Of a DNA stretch of 64,000 nucleotides, positions 43,772 through 51,981 are shown in pieces. The notes beneath the pieces are model-generated. The model saw only the letters and a program-made list of their open reading frames with translations. It ran no database searches and was not told the DNA's origin. The position numbers were made by a program, and so were the translations under genes. Position 1 is the stretch's first letter. Each line of letters starts with the position of its first letter. The DNA comes from an uncultured Clostridia bacterium (GTDB taxonomy: Bacteria > Bacillota > Clostridia > Christensenellales > Borkfalkiaceae). The stretch lies in NCBI GenBank assembly GCA_944327625.1, contig CALVHL010000002.1, forward strand, positions 62,001-126,000. The letters run 5' to 3'.

Positions 43772-44617
43772 TTACACAAACATAGTGCCACTGCCCTCGT
43801 CAGACAATAACTCTATCAAAATTGAATGGTAAACCCTTCCGTCGGTAATAAAGACCTTTTTTACTCCGCGACGGATTGCATCTTTGCAGCACTCTATTTT
43901 GGGTATCATACCACCTGAAATTATGCCCTGCTTGACAAGCGCGGGAATATCCGAGACAAAAACTTTTTTAATCAGACTATCGGGGTCGTCCTTGTTTTCA
44001 AGAAGCCCCCTGATGTCTGTCATTAGTATTAAACTCTCCGCGCTGAGCGCGCCTGCGATAGCCGCCGCGGCGGTATCGGCATTTATATTGTAAATATGCC
44101 CCTCGTCGTCGAAACCGACCGTCGAGATGACGGGCACGTAGCCGAGATTGCAGAGATCGGAGATTATATCCGTCTTTACTTCGGTAATTTTGCCTACATA
44201 ACCGAGCTTTTCGTCCGCGGGAACGCATTTGAGCATGTGTCCGTCCTGACCGCAGATGCCGATAGCCTTGCCGCCGTTTCTCTCGATGAGGTCTGCAAGC
44301 GACTTGTTTACCTTGCCGGCAAGCACCATCCTTACTATTTCGGCAGTCTCCTCGTCGGTGTAGCGCAGACCGTTGACGAACTTGCTCTCCTTGCCGAACT
44401 TCTTCATGGCTTCGGAGATTTCTGGCCCGCCGCCGTGTACGAGGACGACCTTTATGCCGAGCATATTGAGAACAACCAAATCGCGCATAACCGACGATTT
44501 GATCTTGTCGTCGGTCATGGCATTGCCGCCGTATTTGACGACAAGAATTTTATTAAAATACTTTTTAATATAGGGCATTGCCTCTATTAAAAATTCGGCT
44601 TGTTCCTGTTTATCCAT
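43772..44617 (-). CDS. argB: Acetylglutamate kinase
   Basis: ArgB phosphorylates N-acetylglutamate, often the arginine-inhibited step in organisms that recycle acetyl groups with ArgJ, as here. The 281-residue amino acid kinase has KYGGNAMTD, VLVHGGGPEIS and a C-terminal MIPKIECCKDAIRRGVKKVFI. It starts 24 bases after argJ. Confidence 0.95.
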   Translation of the reverse strand: MDKQEQAEFLIEAMPYIKKYFNKILVVKYGGNAMTDDKIKSSVMRDLVVLNMLGIKVVLVHGGGPEISEAMKKFGKESKFVNGLRYTDEETAEIVRMVLAGKVNKSLADLIERNGGKAIGICGQDGHMLKCVPADEKLGYVGKITEVKTDIISDLCNLGYVPVISTVGFDDEGHIYNINADTAAAAIAGALSAESLILMTDIRGLLENKDDPDSLIKKVFVSDIPALVKQGIISGGMIPKIECCKDAIRRGVKKVFITDGRVYHSILIELLSDEGSGTMFV

Positions 44618-44641
44618 TATCTCTACCGCGTTAATTTATTA

Positions 44642-45859
44642 TCAGGTTCTGTAATCGCCATTTATCTTGACGTAGTCATAAGTAAGGTCGCAACCCCAGG
44701 CGGTTGCCTTATACGCGCCGTCATTGAGGTTGACTAAAATGGTTATTTCGTCCTCCAAGAGCAGCTCTTTTGCCTTTTCTTCGCTAAAATCTACTCCGTA
44801 TCCGCCGCGACAGACGGGAAGAACACCCTTAACCGAACGGAAATCGACGTCTACTTTTAAAATATCCACGTCCACGCCCGAATAGCCTATCGCGCACAGC
44901 ACCCTGCCCCAATTGGCGTCAGCGCCGAACATCGCTGCCTTGACGAGCGAAGATTTAATTACCGTCTTCGCAACCGTCCTTGCTATTTTCAGGCTCTTTG
45001 CGCCCTCGACCGAACATTCGATAAGCTTTGTCGCACCCTCACCGTCCTTGGCAATCTTCTTTGAAAGAATGACCGTGCAATAGTTGAGCGCCTTGCAGAA
45101 CGCATTGTAATGCGCACTGCGGGCAGTTATTCTCTCATTTCCCGCAAGTCCGTTGGCGAGAATACAACAGGTGTCGTTGGTCGACTGGTCGCCGTCGACG
45201 CTAATCATGTTGAAAGAGCTCTTGACGTCGTTGCTGAGCGCAAGCTGAAGCATCTCGGGCGAAATATTGACGTCGGTCGTAAGGAAAATGAGGTTAGTTG
45301 CCATATTGGGGCAAACCATGCCCACGCCCTTGGCAATCGCGCCCATTCTGCACACCTTGCCGCCCAACTTAAACTCTATCGAGACGGTCTTTATGACCGT
45401 ATCGGTGGTCATTATTGCCTGAGCCGCGTATTCGCTGTGATTGCCGAGGCCGTTCCAGAGCTCGCCTATTCCGTCAACCATAGGCTGAATATTGAGCTTC
45501 TGTCCAATTACGCCCGTCGACGCGACGATGACGTCCTTTGCGGAGATGTCGCCGCAACCGCTGACGAGCGAACACATCTTTTCGGCTATCTCGATGCCGT
45601 CGGAATTGCAGGTATTCGCATTTCCGCTGTTGCAGATTATCGCCTGCGCATAGCCGTCGGAAAGGTTATTCTTAGTGACTATGACGGGCGCACCCTTTAC
45701 GAGATTGCTGGTGTAAACGCCTGCCGCAGACGCGCGTACGTCGCTGACTATGAGCGCAAAATCGCGCTTGCTCTTGTTTTTCCTTATTCCGCAGTGTATG
45801 CCGTTGGCCTTGAAACCAAGCGGGGCGCATACGCCGCCCGAAATATTTTTAATTACCAT
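44642..45859 (-). CDS. argJ: Glutamate N-acetyltransferase / amino-acid acetyltransferase
   Basis: ArgJ moves the acetyl group from N-acetylornithine to glutamate and, when bifunctional, can also make N-acetylglutamate from acetyl-CoA. The 405-residue Ntn-type protein cleaves itself before the nucleophilic threonine in KGVGMVCPNMATNL. ARTVAKTVIKSSLVKAAMFGADANWGR is also typical. It has its own consensus promoter and is the first gene of the argJ-argB-argD-argF-carA-carB transcript. Whether it is mono- or bifunctional cannot be told from sequence here. Confidence 0.94.
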   Translation of the reverse strand: MVIKNISGGVCAPLGFKANGIHCGIRKNKSKRDFALIVSDVRASAAGVYTSNLVKGAPVIVTKNNLSDGYAQAIICNSGNANTCNSDGIEIAEKMCSLVSGCGDISAKDVIVASTGVIGQKLNIQPMVDGIGELWNGLGNHSEYAAQAIMTTDTVIKTVSIEFKLGGKVCRMGAIAKGVGMVCPNMATNLIFLTTDVNISPEMLQLALSNDVKSSFNMISVDGDQSTNDTCCILANGLAGNERITARSAHYNAFCKALNYCTVILSKKIAKDGEGATKLIECSVEGAKSLKIARTVAKTVIKSSLVKAAMFGADANWGRVLCAIGYSGVDVDILKVDVDFRSVKGVLPVCRGGYGVDFSEEKAKELLLEDEITILVNLNDGAYKATAWGCDLTYDYVKINGDYRT

Positions 45860-45882
45860 AGCTCTAAATTCGTATTTTATAT

Positions 45883-45911
45883 ATTATATAACTTTAACGA
45901 CGATATGTCAA
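45883..45911 (-). promoter_or_regulatory. argJ promoter
   Basis: On the minus strand a perfect TTGACA (45906-45911), 17-base spacer and TATAAT (45883-45888), about 24 bases before the argJ start. Confidence 0.9.
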
Positions 45912-45998
45912 TTGCGATACCGATAAAAAATCGGCCGCAGACGCACAAAAATATATCTAATGCCCGAAAAAATAAGCGCAAAGCACATATTTTACTGG

Positions 45999-46018
45999 CT
46001 GATTTAAAAATAAATCAG
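45999..46018. repeat. 20-base palindrome upstream of argJ promoter (copy 2)
   Basis: Identical to the site at 43749-43768. It lies 82 bases after the argC stop and about 88 bases upstream of the argJ -35. Confidence 0.65.
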
Positions 46019-46100
46019 GCTTAAACCGATGACGGAGCAAAATTTATGTCACCGATCGATTAAACAGAAAATATCGCCAGAATATATCGGCAATGACAGA

Positions 46101-47033
46101 TTAGATAAGCGAAGTCCTCTCGTCCAGCCCGAACATTATGTTCATATTCTGCACGGCGGCGCCCGACGCACCCTTTCCGAGGTTGTCAAATACGCTCGCT
46201 ATGAAAATTCTGTCGTCGTTTCCGCCAACGTAGATTTCAAGGTTGTTCGTTCCGTTGAGATGATTGCAGGGAATATACCCGCCTGCCGCTTCTTCCGACA
46301 TTACTTTAATGAAGTTCTGCGACACATAGTACTCTGTAAAATACTTTCTAATGTCGTTTACGGTGTACTTTTTTGTCATTAAACGCGAATATACGGGTAC
46401 AGTCACGCACATTCCGCTGTAAATGTCGCAGATTATGGGGTTGAATATCGGTTCATATTTCAACCCGCACTCCCTGACCATTTCGGGAAGATGCTTGTGC
46501 TTCTGCGCCGTAGCGTACTGTCTGGGTGAAGCGAGCGTAAAATCTCGCGACGCGTCCTCGTACTGCGCTATCGTCTTTTTGCCGCCGCCCGAATAGCCCG
46601 TCACGGAATTTGCGACGAACGGATAGTCGGGGGGAAGTATCCCTCCGCTTACGAGCGGAGCGACGAGCGTTATGAACCCCGTCGCGTGGCAGCCGGGGTT
46701 GGCAACGCGCTTAGCCTCGGCAATGCTCGCCCTGCGTTCGGAAGACAGCTCCGGAAGGCCGTAAACCCAGCCTTCCTTCGTCCTGTGCGCCGTCGACGCA
46801 TCGATTATCCTCGCCTTGTCGCTTTCGACAAGCGACGCTGCTTCGATGGCAGCAGCGTCGGGCAGACAGAGAAAGCTTACGTCTGCGCTGTTGAGACATT
46901 CCTTTCTCGCATTTATATCCTTTCTCTTGTCCTCGGGCAGAGCGATTATCCTGACATCGTCGCGCTTTTCGAGGCGTTCATATATCTGAAGCCCCGTCGT
47001 GCCCTCTTTTCCGTCGATAAAAACTTCAATCAT
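46101..47033 (-). CDS. argC: N-acetyl-gamma-glutamyl-phosphate reductase, type 2
   Basis: ArgC reduces N-acetylglutamyl phosphate with NADPH. The 310-residue protein begins [21 protein letters not shown], characteristic of the shorter type 2 ArgC, and carries the active-site cysteine in VANPGCHATGF. ATG 47033 shares one base with the argG stop (TAATG). A long upstream open frame exists but runs through argG. A copy of the dispersed motif (ACATAGTACT) lies in it at 46321-46333. Confidence 0.93.
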   Translation of the reverse strand: MIEVFIDGKEGTTGLQIYERLEKRDDVRIIALPEDKRKDINARKECLNSADVSFLCLPDAAAIEAASLVESDKARIIDASTAHRTKEGWVYGLPELSSERRASIAEAKRVANPGCHATGFITLVAPLVSGGILPPDYPFVANSVTGYSGGGKKTIAQYEDASRDFTLASPRQYATAQKHKHLPEMVRECGLKYEPIFNPIICDIYSGMCVTVPVYSRLMTKKYTVNDIRKYFTEYYVSQNFIKVMSEEAAGGYIPCNHLNGTNNLEIYVGGNDDRIFIASVFDNLGKGASGAAVQNMNIMFGLDERTSLI

Positions 47034-48253
47034 TACTTTAACTTCTTGCTGTCGAGAAGCGCCTTGACCTTGATGGGAAGTCCGAACAGGTTGATGAAGC
47101 CCTGCGAATCCATCTGGTTGTAGCAATCGTCCTCGCCGAAGGTTGCGATGTCCTCGCTGTAAAGCGAATAGGGCGAAGTGATGCCCGCGTTGAGCACGTT
47201 GCCCTTGTATATTTTAAGCTTGACATCGCCCGTTACGGTCTCCTGCGTCTTGTCGACGAATGCGTCGAGCGCCTCTCTCAAAGGCGTGAACCACTGTCCG
47301 TCGTAGACCATTTCGCCGTACTTTATAGCAATGAGCTGCTTATAGTGCTGGGTTGCCTTGTCGAGGCAGATAGATTCAAGCAGTTCGTGAGCTGTATAGA
47401 GAATCGTGCCGCCGGGGGTTTCGTATACGCCCCTCGACTTCATGCCGACAAGCCTGTTTTCGACCATATCGACAAGACCTACGCCGTTTTCGCCGCCGAT
47501 TTTGTTGAGCTTTTCGATGAGCTCTACCGCGCCGAGCTTTTCGCCGTCAATTGCGGTGGGAATACCCTTTTCAAAGTGAATGGTAACATAAGTTGCCTTA
47601 TCGGGCGCCTTCCAGGGCGAAACGCCGAGTTCGAGTATCTTGTCGTAATCGGGCTCGTTTGCGGGCGATTCGAGGTCGAGACCTTCGTGCGAAAGGTGCC
47701 AGAGGTTCTTATCCTTGGAATAGTTGGTCTCCCTGTTTATTTTGAGGGGAATGTTGTGAGCTTCGGCATAGTCGATCTCCTCGTCCCTGCTCTTTATGTT
47801 CCATATACGCCAGGGGGCGATTATCTTCATTTCGGGGGCGAACGCCTTTATGGTGAGTTCAAAACGAACCTGATCGTTGCCCTTGCCCGTACAGCCGTGG
47901 CAGATTGCATCTGCGCCCTCTTTCTTGGCAATCTCTACAATTCTCTTTGCAATTATAGGTCTTGCAAAAGAAGTGCCGAGCAAGTATTTATTCTCATAGA
48001 CTGCACCTGCCTTCATCGTGGGATAGATGTAATCTTCGATAAATTCCTTTTTGAGGTCCTCGATATAGAGCTTGGAAGCGCCCGTCTTCAACGCCTTTTC
48101 TTCAAGGCCTTCGAGCTCCGTGCTCTGTCCGACGTCACCGGAAACGGCGATAACTTCGCAGTTATCGTAGTTTTCTTTAAGCCAGGGGATTATGATAGAA
48201 GTATCAAGTCCGCCGGAATACGCAAGTACTACCTTTTTAATCTTGTCTGCCAT
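47033..48253 (-). CDS. argG: Argininosuccinate synthase
   Basis: ArgG couples citrulline and aspartate using ATP. The 406-residue protein has [39 protein letters not shown]-type segment ([15 protein letters not shown]) and [14 protein letters not shown]. It starts the argG-argC unit, with its own promoter, a leader hairpin and upstream ARG-box-like sequences. argH is not in the window. Confidence 0.96.
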   Translation of the reverse strand: MADKIKKVVLAYSGGLDTSIIIPWLKENYDNCEVIAVSGDVGQSTELEGLEEKALKTGASKLYIEDLKKEFIEDYIYPTMKAGAVYENKYLLGTSFARPIIAKRIVEIAKKEGADAICHGCTGKGNDQVRFELTIKAFAPEMKIIAPWRIWNIKSRDEEIDYAEAHNIPLKINRETNYSKDKNLWHLSHEGLDLESPANEPDYDKILELGVSPWKAPDKATYVTIHFEKGIPTAIDGEKLGAVELIEKLNKIGGENGVGLVDMVENRLVGMKSRGVYETPGGTILYTAHELLESICLDKATQHYKQLIAIKYGEMVYDGQWFTPLREALDAFVDKTQETVTGDVKLKIYKGNVLNAGITSPYSLYSEDIATFGEDDCYNQMDSQGFINLFGLPIKVKALLDSKKLK

Positions 48254-48278
48254 AATTAAAACTCTCTGATATAAAATT

Positions 48279-48302
48279 TCAGGTCGCCTTTCAGCAACCT
48301 GA
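48279..48302 (-). promoter_or_regulatory. Hairpin in the argG leader
   Basis: On the minus strand TCAGGTTGC and GCGACCTGA pair (one G-U) around a TGAAAG loop, starting four bases after the -10. No T-run follows, so it is not a terminator; a role in mRNA stability or control is possible. Confidence 0.55.
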
Positions 48303-48305
48303 TGT

Positions 48306-48335
48306 ATTATACAATATATAATATATATAAGTCAA
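48306..48335 (-). promoter_or_regulatory. argG promoter
   Basis: On the minus strand TTGACT (48330-48335), 18-base AT-rich spacer and TATAAT (48306-48311). Confidence 0.85.
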
Positions 48336-48375
48336 GCGAATTAACCTTCAATTTAAAAAATATGAGCGGTTAAAA

Positions 48376-48420
48376 TGAATAAATTTACAGTATAAATGTG
48401 AATATATTTATAAATATTCA
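48376..48420. promoter_or_regulatory. ARG-box-like sequences upstream of argG
   Basis: TGAATAAATTTACA (48376-48389) and the inverted repeat with arms TGAATAT and ATATTCA (48399-48420) resemble ArgR/AhrC boxes (TGAAT, AT-rich core, ATTCA). They lie 40-85 bases upstream of the -35. No argR gene is in the window. Confidence 0.45.
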
Positions 48421-48460
48421 TTTTTGAGCGTTTTGATAAATATTTATAAACCGAACGCGC

Positions 48461-49105
48461 TCACAGCGGCAACGCCGCGACGAAGGTGAATTTTTTGAGC
48501 TCCTTTCTCACTTCTTTATAGCGCGGCATAAACTTTTCCATGAGTGCGTAAAAGGCGGTCGAATGGTTCATGTAAACGGTGTGACAGAGCTCGTGCAGAA
48601 TGACGTACCGCCAGAATTTCTCGTCGAGCATAAGAAGTTTGAAGTTGAAAACTATGCGCGAACGACTGTCGCAACAACCCCACCTCGCCTTGTACGAGCG
48701 GAACGATATACTGCGGGCGCGCAAGCCCGTTGCGGCGCAGACCTGCTCATAAATCTGAAAAAATTTCGGCGAGCAATGGTCAACAAGTGTCTTTTTTACC
48801 GCGCTTTTAGAGGAAAAAGAGGCAATTTCGTCATCAATAAAGTTCCTGCCGCCCCAGCTTACGGGCAATAATCTGCCCGCGACGAGCATTTTTTCAAGCT
48901 CCCTCACGCCGCCAAAACCGCTCTCTGCGGCTGCGTTTTTGGCAAGAGCCCGCAAAATCCACGCCCTTTTGGACGCAATAAACGCGCCGACCTGTGCTTC
49001 GGTGGCGCGCAACGGACAGCGGACGACTATCTGATTGTCCGACCTGACGGTGACGGAATACGACCGTCTGTCGCTCCTTATCGTCCTGTACTCAAAATCA
49101 GTCAT
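48461..49105 (-). CDS. M48-like metallopeptidase, DUF45/YgjP family
   Basis: The 214-residue protein has the DUF45 signature: SYKARWGCCDSRSRIVFNFKLLML followed by the zinc motif in VILHELCHTVYMNHSTAFYALMEKFMP. The N-terminal part (RSDRRSYSVTVRSDNQIVVRCPL) is the usual beta-strand region. The family resembles SprT-like zinc peptidases; no substrate is known. ATG 49105 overlaps the thioesterase end by eight bases, so the two are read together. Confidence 0.88.
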   Translation of the reverse strand: MTDFEYRTIRSDRRSYSVTVRSDNQIVVRCPLRATEAQVGAFIASKRAWILRALAKNAAAESGFGGVRELEKMLVAGRLLPVSWGGRNFIDDEIASFSSKSAVKKTLVDHCSPKFFQIYEQVCAATGLRARSISFRSYKARWGCCDSRSRIVFNFKLLMLDEKFWRYVILHELCHTVYMNHSTAFYALMEKFMPRYKEVRKELKKFTFVAALPL

Positions 49106-49865
49106 CGAAAGACAGCCTCATCTGAATTCTCAGTTCGCCGTCAACCCTGCCCTCGACTAACCAGAACCCCTCCTCGTCGCGCCGCTTGACGACATCGAGC
49201 ACTTCGCCGTATTTGCACTGTTTGACGTACTTTATCTGCACGGCGCGGAAATAGCGGCCTGCGAGCTCGTCGACCGAAAATGCGTCGAGCAGAATGTCGC
49301 CGTATTTTGTATTGTTGACGTGGTTATAGTGGTCATAGTCCGAATAGCTGACCGTCTTGGAATAGTCGGGCGAAATGCCGCCGCCTATTTCGTCAATTTT
49401 CCACGAGTTGAACTCGACCGAGCGGAAATCGTTATAAGTTCTATCCGTACCGAAAACCGCGTCGGAAGTTACAAGCGAAAAATCATCGAGATCGACGAGA
49501 CACCACCTAGAGGTGGCGACGCCCACCTTTACGCCGTCGACGTAAAATTCAAAATCTCTGAAAACCGCCAGTCTTTTGGGCTTTATGGGCCAGGTATGAA
49601 TGGTGAGATTTTCACCGAATTTAATCGTTCTGTCGAGAGAAATATACCAATTTACGAGAATGAAGCCGTAATTTTTAGGTTTGAGCACGTTATAGCCGAA
49701 GCCGAGCTCGTCTGCAGACAGACAAGCCGACTCCTCCATGAGCGAAAGAAGCGAAGAAAGTTTGAGCCTGTCGTTGAAATCGACGTCGGTATATCTCAGC
49801 TGATATGTCTTTTCGTGTCTGTACAACTTGTCACCTTCAAAGCGTATTTTAATAAATTTTAGCAT
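49098..49865 (-). CDS. Acyl-ACP thioesterase (FatA family)
   Basis: The enzyme releases fatty acids from acyl carrier protein. The protein (255 residues from ATG 49865) shows two hot-dog halves: YQLRYTDVDFNDRLKLSSLLSLMEESA at the start and the second half with the catalytic segment YDHYNHVNNTKYGDILLDAF. ATG 49865 has no ribosome-binding site. TTG 49826, preceded by GAAGGTGACAAG, would give the usual MYRHEKTYQLRYTD start and may be the true one. In this setting it may supply free fatty acids for lipid turnover; that is inference. Confidence 0.88.
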   Translation of the reverse strand: MLKFIKIRFEGDKLYRHEKTYQLRYTDVDFNDRLKLSSLLSLMEESACLSADELGFGYNVLKPKNYGFILVNWYISLDRTIKFGENLTIHTWPIKPKRLAVFRDFEFYVDGVKVGVATSRWCLVDLDDFSLVTSDAVFGTDRTYNDFRSVEFNSWKIDEIGGGISPDYSKTVSYSDYDHYNHVNNTKYGDILLDAFSVDELAGRYFRAVQIKYVKQCKYGEVLDVVKRRDEEGFWLVEGRVDGELRIQMRLSFDD

Positions 49866-49909
49866 TATTATCGATCAAAGTCTATCAAATAGGGCAAAAA
49901 TGTTTAGTT

Positions 49910-49927
49910 TATGTGTGACATAGTACT
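49910..49927 (+). repeat. Copy of dispersed motif TATGTSTGACATAGTACT
   Basis: TATGTGTGACATAGTACT lies in the divergent gap between the thioesterase and PadR-type genes, ending 17 bases before the PadR-gene -35. It differs from the copy at 13845-13862 by one base. Confidence 0.6.
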
Positions 49928-49944
49928 TTTTATTTTTTAAAATA

Positions 49945-49974
49945 TTGACATTTACACCCATTATATGCTAAAAT
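49945..49974 (+). promoter_or_regulatory. Promoter of the PadR-type gene
   Basis: TTGACA (49945-49950), 18-base spacer, TAAAAT (49969-49974); ribosome-binding site CGGAG follows before ATG 50002. Confidence 0.8.
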
Positions 49975-50001
49975 AAGTATACTAATCGGAGTGTAAATAC
50001 A

Positions 50002-51894
50002 ATGAACGAAGATAACTTTAACGACGACGAATTTATCGGCGGAAACCCCGAGGACAATCTTCCCGAAAACGGCGAAAATATCGACGAACCCTACGAGGGC
50101 GACGACGATGTCGAGGCGGCAAAGCCTGAAAGCGACAAGGAACCTTCCTCCGAGGAAGCCCATTCCGCCATCAGCGCCGACCTCATAAGAGGGCATATAA
50201 ACACCATCATTCTGCGCGCGCTTTACGAGCGCGACAAGTACGGCTATGAGATAATGAACGACATCGAGGCAAAGAGCCACGGTCAGTATACGCTCAAACA
50301 GCCGACGCTTTACAGCGCTTTAAAGAGGCTGGAAACGCAGGGTTACATAAAGGCGTACTGGAAGAAGGACGACGTCACTTCGGGCGGCAGACGCAAATAT
50401 TTCACGCTTACCGAAATAGGCAAGGAAATGACCGAAAAAAACCTTGCCGAATGGGAATATTCGAGGACGATAATCGACAGCCTTATCTCTGACAGGGCGT
50501 TCGACTTTTCCCGTCCCGCCCCCACCCCCGTCGACTTTACCATTTTGCGCGATTCGGTGTCGAGAGTTCCTCACCTCAACAAGGACGAGAACGAAGATAA
50601 AGAGCCCAAGGAACAAAGCGACAATATACCGACTATTCCCGCCGACTCCTACACGACGTACAACATTCAGTACGCACAGCCGCAGGTCCGCGAAGCGACT
50701 GAAAGCGCAGAAAGCAGGAATTTGCCCGCCGAAAGCGCAGAAAAAGCTGGCGAAGGCAACAGAATAGGCTTTGCCGACTATCCCCGCATTGCGGCGGAAG
50801 ACATACCCGAACCGGGTACGCCCGTCATAATCGCCCCTCCCGACGAGCAGGCGGCGAGCATAAGGCAGGCGCCCGCAAAGACCGAAGAACCCGCGCAGAG
50901 CGCGGTTTACGCCGAGCCGGTGCGGAAGACCGAACCCGAAGAACCACCCGCTCCTGCCGCTTACAGCCAGCCAGCACAGCCTCAGCAGCCGACCGCCGAG
51001 CAGATAAGCGTACTGAACGCCGAGCAGGCTTACCGCCAGCAGACGTCAGAATACACGCGCTATAAGGAGCAGGCCCAGGCAGAGCCAGCATTTGAAAATA
51101 CGCAGCTTTCCGCCGCGGCGGAGAAGGCAAGGCTTGCCGCCGAGGAAGAAGCCAAACGGCGCGCTCACGAGAATTATCTCAAACTCATATCCGAACCCGT
51201 CAGGACGAACGACGACAGGGAAAAGCGCGAAAGACAGCAGCAGGAAGGCGGAATTTACACCAACCGCCCTGCGCCCGAGCGCGACTATAAGAACCTAATC
51301 GACGGAATATTCGTCAAGGCGCTCGCTAACGGCAGCGTACAGACGAATTTTGCGGCTGAACAGCCCGCGGAGACGCCTCCGCCCCAGCAACAGCGCGGCT
51401 ATTCCTCCCCCATCATGGACAGGGCAAATTCCGACGGAATAAGGGTTATGCCCTCTACGGAATATCACGGCAACGCGCAGTCGGCGGCGACCACGGTCTA
51501 CAATAAGGGCAAGACGCTCCTCAAATGTTCGCTCATAGTATTTCTCATAACGCTCATTGAATTTGCCGTCTGCCTCATCTTCGGCAAGACGCTCGGCACC
51601 GATTGGCTGTATGCCAGCGTAATACTCGCAATCGGGCTCGTGCAGCTTGCGGTGTTCCTCATACTCGACCTCAAGGGCTACGGCGGACACTGCGCCAAGC
51701 CCACCTCGGCAAGTTACCTCAGTAAGTGCATAATAATTACGATAATCGCCATACTCATCATCTGCGTATTCGCATTCCTCATGAACATCAACTTCACGGT
51801 TGTAGGCGAAATAGTCAGATATATGGTGATGCCGTCGGTAACGGCGCTCAATATTACGGTATTTGCCGTGGCGTTCTACTTCTTCGTAAGATAA
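50002..51894 (+). CDS. Membrane-anchored PadR-family regulator with long disordered linker
   Basis: The 630-residue protein has four parts. Residues 1-57 are acidic. Residues about 58-150 are a PadR winged helix (LIRGHINTIILRALYERDKYGYEIMNDIE...QPTLYSALKRLETQGYIKAYW...GGRRKYFTLTEIGKE). Residues about 170-495 are rich in E, P, A and Q and look disordered. Residues about 500-630 contain four hydrophobic helices. PadR proteins normally have 100-180 residues and are soluble, so this one is probably tethered to the membrane. Its ligand and targets are unknown. It is divergent from the thioesterase gene and may control it or itself. Codon usage looks like that of its neighbours. Confidence 0.85.
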   Translation: MNEDNFNDDEFIGGNPEDNLPENGENIDEPYEGDDDVEAAKPESDKEPSSEEAHSAISADLIRGHINTIILRALYERDKYGYEIMNDIEAKSHGQYTLKQPTLYSALKRLETQGYIKAYWKKDDVTSGGRRKYFTLTEIGKEMTEKNLAEWEYSRTIIDSLISDRAFDFSRPAPTPVDFTILRDSVSRVPHLNKDENEDKEPKEQSDNIPTIPADSYTTYNIQYAQPQVREATESAESRNLPAESAEKAGEGNRIGFADYPRIAAEDIPEPGTPVIIAPPDEQAASIRQAPAKTEEPAQSAVYAEPVRKTEPEEPPAPAAYSQPAQPQQPTAEQISVLNAEQAYRQQTSEYTRYKEQAQAEPAFENTQLSAAAEKARLAAEEEAKRRAHENYLKLISEPVRTNDDREKRERQQQEGGIYTNRPAPERDYKNLIDGIFVKALANGSVQTNFAAEQPAETPPPQQQRGYSSPIMDRANSDGIRVMPSTEYHGNAQSAATTVYNKGKTLLKCSLIVFLITLIEFAVCLIFGKTLGTDWLYASVILAIGLVQLAVFLILDLKGYGGHCAKPTSASYLSKCIIITIIAILIICVFAFLMNINFTVVGEIVRYMVMPSVTALNITVFAVAFYFFVR

Positions 51895-51900
51895 AAACAG

Positions 51901-51930
51901 CCGCTCCCTCATAAAAAGGGAGCGGTTTTA
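51901..51930 (+). terminator. Terminator of the PadR-type gene
   Basis: CCGCTCCCT (51901-51909) pairs with AGGGAGCGG (51917-51925), followed by TTTTAT. Confidence 0.88.
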
Positions 51931-51948
51931 TCGTAAGTAAATTATAAT

Positions 51949-51970
51949 GCGGAGGCAGTTCTGCCCCCGC
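51949..51970 (-). terminator. Hairpin after rny
   Basis: GCGGAGGCA and TGCCCCCGC form a nine-base stem with one wobble and a four-base loop, 12 bases after the rny stop. The T-tract is weak. Confidence 0.6.
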
Positions 51971-51981
51971 AATCGTCTAAT

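Noticed and set aside
45999-46018. Terminator after argC
   Set aside because: The palindrome is AT-rich with three GC pairs per arm at most and no T-run follows; an identical copy lies mid-operon where termination would silence argD to thiI.
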